Below are positions 9,274-14,774 of a stretch of 64,000 bases of DNA, piece after piece (position 1 is the first letter of the stretch; each line of letters opens with the position of its first letter). The stretch is from assembly GCA_017469785.1 (NCBI GenBank), contig JAFUFU010000010.1, positions 42,593 through 106,592 on the forward strand, in the 5' to 3' direction. The translations under genes and the position numbers were made by a program. The notes beneath the pieces are model-generated. The model searched no databases and had not been told where the DNA came from. It saw nothing but the letters and a program-made list of their open reading frames with translations. The stretch comes from Treponema sp. Lineage in GTDB: Bacteria > Spirochaetota > Spirochaetia > Treponematales > Treponemataceae.

Positions 9274-9364
9274 ACGGGCTCTCGGTGTGAACCTGCCAAG
9301 CGCCCCGCGGTGAACAAGTTCAAGCGGGGCTTTGTCAGAACCACACCTACGCCCGTCTTTTTTT
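9274..9364 (+). terminator. Stacked three-stem terminator after the V-ATPase operon
   Basis: Three nested helices stack: ACGGGC/GCCCGT (9274-9279 with 9351-9356), GGTGTG/CACACC (9284-9289 with 9342-9347) and GCCCCGC/GCGGGGC (9302-9308 with 9324-9330). The apical loop has a further TGAAC/GTTCA pairing. Seven T residues follow. It is far larger than a usual terminator and may be a stable 3' RNA or a processed small RNA. Confidence 0.75.
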
Positions 9365-9383
9365 GCTTTTTCGGGCATTTTGT

Positions 9384-9504
9384 AGCACTGTATCATTTAC
9401 AGAAGAACTGGTATAGTTTTTGCCAGAACCCCGACTCCAGCCGCTATTTTTTTTGCTCAACTCGCAATGCTAGCATTGTATTATTCACAGAATAGCTGGC
9501 ATAG
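9384..9504. repeat. Two imperfect 33-bp direct repeats
   Basis: Positions 9384-9416 and 9472-9504 match at 27 of 33 bases; both begin AGCAYTGTAT and end TGGYATAG. They are 55 nt apart in the gap between the V-ATPase operon and the lysis cassette. No gene is seen in 9365-9512. The role is unknown. Confidence 0.6.
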
Positions 9505-9512
9505 ATGGAGAT

Positions 9513-9881
9513 TTACTCCTTCAGCTTGTACACCATTACCCCCGCAAACACCGCGCCCAAAATCACAAGCCCTTCTGTGACGGCGGCTTTTCGCCAAAAT
9601 GAGCGGCTTTCAAACAACTTTTCGCTTTCCCTCGCAAACTGTGCACTCAAATCCGCGTACTGCTCTTCAAGTGCCTCGCTTACTGTCTCTTCAAGAATCT
9701 TGTCGAGTTCGCCGACGAGCGCGTCATAATCAATGAAATCAGCCATTTTCTGATTCTGACTTTGCTCTCTCAACGGCTTCTCTGATTTTACGCTTTCCGT
9801 TTTCGATGGCGCGTTTGCCCGAATCGGAAGGTTTAGAGACAGCGCGAGAAGTACGCTGATTGTAATTTGCAGTTTTTTCAT
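9513..9881 (-). CDS. Secreted protein with C-terminal membrane helix, spanin-like topology
   Basis: This 122-residue protein starts MKKLQITISVLLAL; the GGAG inside an upstream ATGGAG serves as ribosome site, so the longer ATG at 9896 is rejected. It has an N-terminal signal peptide (possible cut after RANA, near residue 24), a charged helical middle (about 45-95) and a C-terminal membrane helix (GLVILGAVFAGVMVYKL). This is the layout of single-protein spanins, but no lipobox cysteine is visible, so outer-membrane anchoring is not supported. It overlaps the preceding holin-like gene by 143 nt in another frame, much as Rz and Rz1 overlap. The function is inferred from topology and position only. 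Confidence 0.55.
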   Translation of the reverse strand: MKKLQITISVLLALSLNLPIRANAPSKTESVKSEKPLREQSQNQKMADFIDYDALVGELDKILEETVSEALEEQYADLSAQFARESEKLFESRSFWRKAAVTEGLVILGAVFAGVMVYKLKE

Positions 9882-10143
9882 TTCTATATTCTCCATTACT
9901 CATTGATACGAATTCCGAAATTGAACTTCCGAAATTCCCGACCGCTTTCGGCAAAACCGCACCGCACAGGGCGGAGATTATAACTGAAGCCCATGCCACC
10001 TCGCCGACATAGCCCGCGCGGAGAAGCACTGTCGCCACAAGCACGGCAAAGCCCTTGTAGCCCGCTAATTTTCCCGCGAGAAGCAGAAAACGCTTTACGA
10101 TGTTAGTTATAAGCTCGCGGTATGAAAAATCAATCGTCGTCAT
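9739..10143 (-). CDS. Holin-like small membrane protein
   Basis: This 134-residue protein has two hydrophobic segments (about residues 29-46 and 50-70) and a highly charged C-terminal tail rich in Lys, Arg, Glu and Ser, which fits class II holins in topology. I recognise no exact family. Its start overlaps the endolysin stop by 4 nt (ATGA), and its 3' third overlaps the spanin-like gene. In the cassette it would permeabilise the inner membrane so that the peptidase reaches the wall. A non-lytic membrane role cannot be excluded. Confidence 0.55.
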   Translation of the reverse strand: MTTIDFSYRELITNIVKRFLLLAGKLAGYKGFAVLVATVLLRAGYVGEVAWASVIISALCGAVLPKAVGNFGSSISEFVSMSNGEYRNEKTANYNQRTSRAVSKPSDSGKRAIENGKRKIREAVERAKSESENG

Positions 10144-10592
10144 ACTCTCATCCCCCTCTTTACCATTTTAAGATGCGGATAAATGCGAAGTAGTTCCGCT
10201 CCCGTTCGAAAAATTCCCGCCTCGTTCGGCTCACATCGCGAAACATTCATATATTTTCCCTCGCACCAGCCCGCGACATGGACTGCCTTACCGCTCCCAT
10301 CAAGGAAAAATGCGGCGTAAAGAAGATTTTTGTCCGAAAAATTCGTAACATTCTCAGTGAAAAATCCCCTGTAAAGCGCGTCCGCCGTCACTCTTACAGC
10401 CTGCCCGGTCGCAAGGCTCACCGCCGTGCAAACGCTGCCCGAACAGTCGCTTCCTTCTGGAGACTGACCGCCCCAGACATAGGGAGTTCCGTAAAATTCC
10501 ATGAGGATGTATTTGTAAACTTCCGACCCATTAAGCCCGCAGTCAAAAAGTTCAGCCGCATACTCGCCAAGTTGCTTCATATTCTTTTTCAT
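10140..10592 (-). CDS. NlpC/P60 cell-wall peptidase (endolysin-like)
   Basis: This 150-residue single-domain protein carries the NlpC/P60 signature GTPYVWGG followed by SDCSG with catalytic Cys50 and the HVAGW histidine at residue 105. The family cleaves gamma-D-Glu-diaminopimelate or nearby bonds in peptidoglycan stem peptides. No signal peptide is seen, as expected for a holin-dependent endolysin. It overlaps the upstream coiled-coil membrane gene and the downstream holin-like gene by 4 nt each, forming a tight cassette. Confidence 0.82.
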   Translation of the reverse strand: MKKNMKQLGEYAAELFDCGLNGSEVYKYILMEFYGTPYVWGGQSPEGSDCSGSVCTAVSLATGQAVRVTADALYRGFFTENVTNFSDKNLLYAAFFLDGSGKAVHVAGWCEGKYMNVSRCEPNEAGIFRTGAELLRIYPHLKMVKRGMRV

Positions 10593-10831
10593 ACAACGCC
10601 CCCGTTTTCAAGGAATTTTGAAAGAACCGTGTAGGCTGCAGACACGAGGGCGACAAGCCCCGTCGCGAGTGACACGAGACGGCATAATCTTGCCGCCCGC
10701 TCAACGGAACTTTGCTTGAAGTTCCCCTCCAGTTCTTCAAGCCGTTCAAGCGTTCGTCTCTTGAACTCAGACATCTCGCCCCTAAGCGAGCAGAACTCGC
10801 CATAGATTTTCGTAAGCATCTCGTTTTCCAT
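10589..10831 (-). CDS. XhlA/holin-accessory-like coiled-coil membrane protein
   Basis: This 80-residue protein begins MENEMLTKIYGEF. The start is set by an ideal AAGGAGGT 9 nt upstream; the longer frame to 10987 lacks one. Residues 5-45 form an amphipathic helix with heptad Leu and Glu (ERLEELEGNFK), followed by a membrane helix (about 48-70). This matches the size and layout of XhlA-type proteins that act with holins. It is the first gene of the four-gene lysis cassette. The family assignment is by layout and is tentative. Confidence 0.55.
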   Translation of the reverse strand: MENEMLTKIYGEFCSLRGEMSEFKRRTLERLEELEGNFKQSSVERAARLCRLVSLATGLVALVSAAYTVLSKFLENGGVV

Positions 10832-11053
10832 ACCGAGACCTCCTTTTTTGGAAAGCAGGACTTTCCGTGAGTTAGATGTCTGAAATATACAGCCGTTCTC
10901 GTGCTGAAAAATGATTATATTTCCAATCAACTTTGCGTAATAAAATATCATCATCTCTGCGCTTTCTTTCTGCGGTATATTGAACACAATAAAAGGCAGA
11001 ACGAAGAGCCGCGTTGCGGAGAGTTCGCCGAAATCAAAATTAAGGAGTTCTAT

Positions 11054-11755
11054 ATGCTTAAAATCTTTTTAAGACAGAACATGACAGCCCATGCAAAGGC
11101 AAAGTACAATTTCCGCTCTGAGAACGAGGCGGAAATCACATTCGAGAATCTCGTTGATGAGATGGCGGCAAACAACACCACCGTCACCAAAGCCGACATC
11201 ACTGGCGTGATGGATGTATACAAGTCGGTCGTTCTCCGCTACACGCAACTCGGCTACACCGTGCGCGGTCCGCTCGGCTTGCTTTTTGTGACCGCGGGCG
11301 GAACGACTGACGACAAACTAGCCTCATTCCAGCCGAACATTTCCACGAACGATCACAATCTCAACCTCAGATTCCTCGCCGACACAGCGATTTCACGCTC
11401 AATCCTTGCGAACACGAAAACCGTGCGGGTGAGCAACAGACTCAAGATGATTCCGAGCATTGAAGATGTTCTTAACGCCGACGGAAACGACGAGAACACA
11501 ATCAAGGCGGGCGACACAATCCGCGTTCTCGGAGACTATCTCAAGTTCGACCCGTCCGACGGGACACAGGGAATTTTTCTTGAAAAGGAAGGCGTTTCGA
11601 CACGCCTCGATTACTATGCATGGAACACGAACAAGCGGATTGACACGAGAATTCCGAGCGACTGCGCGGTGGGCAAGTACACGCTCAAAATAAGCGCGAA
11701 GCCCTGCACGATTCAGTACACGGAAGCCTTTTCTGAGGAAATCGTGATAAGCTAG
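11054..11755 (+). CDS. HU-like DNA-binding protein with DUF4469 domain
   Basis: This 233-residue protein starts MLKIFLRQNMTAHAKAKYNF after an AAGGAG site. Residues 1-125 resemble the HU/IHF-like DNA-binding domain found mainly in Bacteroidetes (ENLVDEMAANNTTVTKADI, then a beta arm). Residues about 145-230 resemble the DUF4469 Ig-like domain, with the block LKFDPSDGTQGIF. The family is linked to mobile and repeat DNA in gut bacteria, but the role is unknown. It lies divergent from the lysis cassette with 222 nt between them, where I see no other gene, and is followed by its own terminator. Confidence 0.8.
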   Translation: MLKIFLRQNMTAHAKAKYNFRSENEAEITFENLVDEMAANNTTVTKADITGVMDVYKSVVLRYTQLGYTVRGPLGLLFVTAGGTTDDKLASFQPNISTNDHNLNLRFLADTAISRSILANTKTVRVSNRLKMIPSIEDVLNADGNDENTIKAGDTIRVLGDYLKFDPSDGTQGIFLEKEGVSTRLDYYAWNTNKRIDTRIPSDCAVGKYTLKISAKPCTIQYTEAFSEEIVIS

Positions 11756-11774
11756 AAAATCTGACAAAAGAATT

Positions 11775-11808
11775 TGCCGTGCCTTCAATTTTGGTACGGC
11801 ATTTTTTT
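11775..11808 (+). terminator. Rho-independent terminator
   Basis: TGCCGTGCC and GGTACGGCA form the stem, followed by seven T residues, 20 nt after the HU-like gene. Confidence 0.85.
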
Positions 11809-11820
11809 GTCATTTTTGTG

Positions 11821-11974
11821 TTAAAGTCCTATGAGTTTCGGGCTAAAGTCCTATGAACTTTCGCCTAAAGTTCATAGGACTACGAGCAAAACTCAGTTGA
11901 ACTTTAGTCCGTAGTTCTGCTGACTTTGGGACGAAGTTCGACTGACTTTTCTTAAAAGTTCCACCGACTTTGCC
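11821..11974. repeat. Seven tandem 22-bp dyad repeats (operator or iteron array)
   Basis: Seven units of exactly 22 bp run head to tail from 11821 to 11974 (unit starts at 11821, 11843, 11865, 11887, 11909, 11931, 11953). The shared core is close to AAAGTYC, 3 nt, then TGACTTT, so each unit is itself a weak dyad. Units 2 and 3 together make a 14-bp perfect inverted repeat (11847-11860 with 11868-11881). Spacing of two helix turns places all sites on one face of the DNA. The array ends 12 nt before the start of a LuxR-type regulator. Confidence 0.8.
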
Positions 11975-11986
11975 GTTAATAAAAAT

Positions 11987-12625
11987 ATGAATAAAGTTCT
12001 AGTGATAAATTTCTCGCCGTCGGAGTATGCTATGCATACCCCCGTGTTCAAGGCTCTCTTTCCCTCCTCGCCGTTTGAATTTTGTAACAACAACGCTTTG
12101 TATGACAAGGAGATTTCATCAGATGACCGTGCATTAGTCGGATGCAATGCCGATGAAAACTCGGCTATGAACGCAATCTTTTATCTGAAAGAAAAACGGT
12201 GTCCTGTAACGCTTTTCTGCGAGCGGAAGCCCAGCGTGCTTTTCTTGAATTTCGTTCGCAAGCAGGAATATTTGTCCTTGCTTTTATGTCCTGAGAGCAT
12301 TGACGAGGTGAGGCAGTGCGGCGAGTGCATCGCTCGTGGCAATCGTTATGTTTCAAAAGTCGCACAGGACAACGCATCGGTTCGCTCACTTGGAAGATTC
12401 CTAGATTACGAGTCGCTGAGCGAGATGAACAAGGAGCTTATGTTCTCTGTTTTTGAGGGGCTTTCGCTCAAAGAGACCGCCAGCCTCACAAGGAAAAGCG
12501 TGCCTTATGTTCAGACGAGCCTTTCTCGCCTGAAAGAAAAATTCGGCGTGCTTGAAAAGCGAGAGTTATTCGTTGCGATGATGAAATGGATTGGGGTGAG
12601 CGACAGAATTTCTCAGAGCGGGTAG
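11987..12625 (+). CDS. LuxR-type helix-turn-helix regulator
   Basis: This 212-residue protein has a C-terminal LuxR/GerE helix-turn-helix (about residues 140-200: LSEMNKELMFSVFEGLSLKET, then SVPYVQTSLSRLKEKFGV). The first 120 residues resemble a receiver fold in size, but the phospho-acceptor region is not clearly conserved, so the input is unknown. No ribosome site is visible before the ATG. The 22-bp repeats end 12 nt upstream and are the obvious candidate for its own binding sites. It lies between the lysis cassette and the Rhs island and could control either. Confidence 0.7.
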   Translation: MNKVLVINFSPSEYAMHTPVFKALFPSSPFEFCNNNALYDKEISSDDRALVGCNADENSAMNAIFYLKEKRCPVTLFCERKPSVLFLNFVRKQEYLSLLLCPESIDEVRQCGECIARGNRYVSKVAQDNASVRSLGRFLDYESLSEMNKELMFSVFEGLSLKETASLTRKSVPYVQTSLSRLKEKFGVLEKRELFVAMMKWIGVSDRISQSG

Positions 12626-12867
12626 GCGACGGTCGCCGAAAGCGTTCCGCAAAGTGTTCTCCAAACGGGAATAACGACGGAAATTCCTTTAAGGGCGTGT
12701 CGGTAAAGAACGGGCGCAAGCTCCGAGAAAATCTCCACCTTAGAAATATTTCCGCCTTTTCTCACGGTCAAAAGACAACCAAGTTCCTTTTCCGAGCTGA
12801 GAATAGGCTCGGCATCTTTCTCCAAAATTCCTGTCAGAATGAATGTCTCTTGTTTTTTTACGCTCAT
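12613..12867 (-). CDS. Small hypothetical protein, convergent with the LuxR-type gene
   Basis: This 84-residue protein starts MSVKKQETFILTGIL. A GGAG site lies 6 nt before this ATG, while the ATG two codons earlier overlaps that site. It looks like a small beta-rich domain: ETFILTGILEKDAEP, LGCLLTVRKG, then ISKVEIFSE. It resembles short OB-fold single-strand-binding proteins in pattern, but I cannot confirm this. It overlaps the 3' end of the regulator by 13 nt in the opposite direction. Confidence 0.45.
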   Translation of the reverse strand: MSVKKQETFILTGILEKDAEPILSSEKELGCLLTVRKGGNISKVEIFSELAPVLYRHALKGISVVIPVWRTLCGTLSATVAYPL

Positions 12868-12940
12868 AAACATCTCCGTTTGATTTATTTTCGGCGGAAA
12901 ATGGTAGTGAAAACACCTTTTTATTTGTATTGATAATGGG

Positions 12941-13146
12941 GAGTATGTCGATAATAGCGATGTTCCGCTTGCTCCTGGAGGCGGATTTCCTTATGGTCTC
13001 AATCTGCTCGTGTCCGCAAGGCTAATGTCGCATCCTATGTTCTTCTCATAGAATGTCAGCACGGAATTGTAATATTCCTCAGTCCGCTTCGAGCAGCCCT
13101 CAATCCTCTTTGCGTTCAAGAATTGCTTGACAAGGTTCTTCTTGCT
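12941..13146 (-). pseudogene. Remnant of a tyrosine recombinase gene
   Basis: The sequence matches the intact recombinase gene at 20258-21253 in two blocks: 12941-13010 resembles 20726-20795, and 13005-13146 resembles 20985-21115. An internal deletion of about 190 bp joins them at CGTGTCCG. No open frame of useful length remains. It lies in the same order and strand, relative to the transposase remnant that follows, as in the intact pair. Confidence 0.85.
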
Positions 13147-13262
13147 TGCAGGCTTTCCGCAAGTTCCTTAACTTTGTCTTTTCGGCAAGAAGTTTGCTGT
13201 TCATTTCGTCTGGATTTATGCACGAGAACTTGTCGCCGCTCTTCATCGTTTTGTTTGTTCAT
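13144..13262 (-). pseudogene. Remnant of a PD-(D/E)XK (Rpn-type) transposase gene
   Basis: Three short blocks match the intact gene at 21328-22137: its 3' end (near 21345-21378), a middle block (near 21540-21593) and the 5' end with the start codon (near 22107-22137). Two internal deletions removed the rest. The upstream flank, including the shared start-codon leader and a hairpin at 13318-13345, is also conserved with the intact copy. Confidence 0.85.
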
Positions 13263-13317
13263 GGCTAAAATATAGCCGAAAATGGCAGGGGAGTCTACGG
13301 TTTCTTCTAAGATTGCT

Positions 13318-13345
13318 ACTCCCACAAACCCCTATTTGTGGGAGT
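13318..13345 (-). repeat. Hairpin element, copy 1
   Basis: This is a perfect 11-bp inverted repeat, arms ACTCCCACAAA and TTTGTGGGAGT, with a 6-nt loop that reads TAGGGG on the minus strand. It lies 58 nt downstream of the putative immunity gene at 13404 and about 55 nt upstream of the transposase remnant. Related copies are at 18884, 20046 and 22194. Confidence 0.85.
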
Positions 13346-13403
13346 GGCAAACAGAAATTTTGAATGGGCGGGGTACGCTATATGTAGCGTAGGGTATTTT
13401 TGC

Positions 13404-13952
13404 TTACTTATCAAAACATAATTGAACTCTGCATGGTTTTGATAAAAATTTTTCGTTTTGTAAATTTTTCAGAACTTTTTGGTAATTAGGAAAAAGCATA
13501 GGAAACAGAATCCTATATGTCAAAACAACATTCTTCATGCTTTTGTTTAATTTATAAGTATAGTTTTCCCCATCCTTAATAAAGATATATCTGTATTCTC
13601 CTGTAAGTTTTCCATCTATCCGTATTTCATGAAAATCTAATTCATAAAATATTTTTTTATTTTTTGAAAGAATTGTCCGTGTATTCGTATCTTGTATATA
13701 TTCGACAAAACCTATAAATCGTTCTGAAGGTAGAGTTTCACCATCAACGGTTATGCTTTCAATCACTACCGCCAAAGATATGTTCTCCATAAAATAACGG
13801 AAATGCCATTTTTCATAGGCACACGGCAGCTGAAAACTCAGATGATCATTAAATTTGCTAGAGTTGTAGATTTTCTCAACGTCGGCTGAATATAGACAAC
13901 CGATTTGGAAAAAGAGAAAAAACATTATAAAATATGATTTTAAGGTCGCCAT
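13404..13952 (-). CDS. Secreted hypothetical protein, candidate immunity to the adjacent Rhs tip
   Basis: This 182-residue protein has a signal peptide (about residues 5-22, FIMFFLFFQIGCLYS). A Cys near the end of the hydrophobic stretch leaves open a lipoprotein. The mature part has alternating hydrophobic and polar residues that suggest beta structure. I recognise no family. Its start overlaps the end of the metallopeptidase-like tip gene by 13 nt, the usual place for an Rhs immunity gene. A periplasmic immunity protein would fit a toxin acting there. Base use is AT-richer than the housekeeping genes nearby, as for many tip/immunity genes. Confidence 0.55.
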   Translation of the reverse strand: MATLKSYFIMFFLFFQIGCLYSADVEKIYNSSKFNDHLSFQLPCAYEKWHFRYFMENISLAVVIESITVDGETLPSERFIGFVEYIQDTNTRTILSKNKKIFYELDFHEIRIDGKLTGEYRYIFIKDGENYTYKLNKSMKNVVLTYRILFPMLFPNYQKVLKNLQNEKFLSKPCRVQLCFDK

Positions 13953-14653
13953 TCGCTTGTTTTTCCCGTGAATTTATTCTTTAAATTCCATGTTTTTGTC
14001 TCAAAATTATATATAGGCATATTCCATTTAGCACCGAATGATGATGTATAGATTTTTCTTTGCCCACTTAATCCTAAATAAGCTCTATATTCATTTTGCA
14101 TGGCAACGGCAACTGTTTCATCTAATTCGGATAGCATATTTCTTATATTACTGTTTTTCCCGTGTAGAAAAACAGCCCGACCTTTATAACATTCATACGA
14201 GTGTCCTGATAATTCATGTGCGATAATTTCGCCAAGACTTGTTTTTACACCATCAAGTTTTTTATTTTCTTGGGCTAAAGATATTGTAATGTTGCTTCCA
14301 CAACCGTTACCATCGCTCGCAGACTCCTCATTTGCTGGCTCAACATTTGAACCACCAGTATTAGAGACATTTATAAAAATTTTTATTTTTTTAGAGTCGG
14401 CAAGTTCTTTAGCTCTGTTTCCAGCAACAGTTCCTGAATTCTGAAGTTTGGCTGTTTCTTTTTGAACTCTTTTTAAATCAACTTCGGAAACATCGTCATC
14501 TTTTGACCATATTAATTCTCTACCTGTGGGGTCTACATATGTTACAGGGTTGTTGCCCGCGTAGTGATACAAATTGCCATTGATGTGACTTGAGCGCATC
14601 AGAAAAATCTGGCGAGAGAAACTGTAATTGTAGGGGTGGTTATATACAGACAT
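13940..14653 (-). CDS. Orphan Rhs C-terminal tip with a zinc-peptidase-like motif
   Basis: This 237-residue frame begins with about 24 residues of no Rhs similarity and then enters the Rhs junction (HINGNLYHYAGNNPVTYVDPTG). The unique C-terminal part carries GEIIAHELSGHSYE and, about 45 residues later, DETVAVAMQNEYRAYLGL. The pairing resembles HELxGH-type metallopeptidase tips of Rhs proteins, with the second Glu as a likely third ligand. It lacks the Rhs core and any secretion signal, so it is probably silent unless joined to a core. It points opposite to the main Rhs gene. No ribosome site is seen before the ATG. Confidence 0.7.
   Translation of the reverse strand: MSVYNHPYNYSFSRQIFLMRSSHINGNLYHYAGNNPVTYVDPTGRELIWSKDDDVSEVDLKRVQKETAKLQNSGTVAGNRAKELADSKKIKIFINVSNTGGSNVEPANEESASDGNGCGSNITISLAQENKKLDGVKTSLGEIIAHELSGHSYECYKGRAVFLHGKNSNIRNMLSELDETVAVAMQNEYRAYLGLSGQRKIYTSSFGAKWNMPIYNFETKTWNLKNKFTGKTSEWRP
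14544..14588 (-). repeat. Rhs tip junction J1 (inverted relative to J2 and J3)
   Basis: A 29-bp stretch (14560-14588) is the exact reverse complement of 17399-17427, and a 38-bp stretch (14544-14581) is the exact reverse complement of 19075-19112. All three encode the NGNLYHY junction in the same frame. Confidence 0.9.
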
Positions 14654-14774
14654 TTGAAAAACACTATACTACAACAGAAAAAAAAGCAAGATTAGTGAAA
14701 AAAACGAATAAATTTTGAAAAATTCATAGAAATTCTGTTTAAAAAAGTTTTGCAAAGTGAGAGAATAGCCGGCA

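Noticed and set aside
10278-10634. Plus-strand open frame of 118 codons opposite the endolysin gene
   Set aside because: It mirrors the NlpC/P60 gene, has Arg/Ser/Pro-rich composition typical of antisense frames, and no ribosome site.
11821-11974. CRISPR array
   Set aside because: The units are contiguous 22-bp degenerate repeats without unique spacers, and no cas gene is present in the window.
11821-11974. Plasmid replication origin with iterons
   Set aside because: No replication initiator gene is nearby; the following gene is a LuxR-type regulator. Kept only as an alternative reading.
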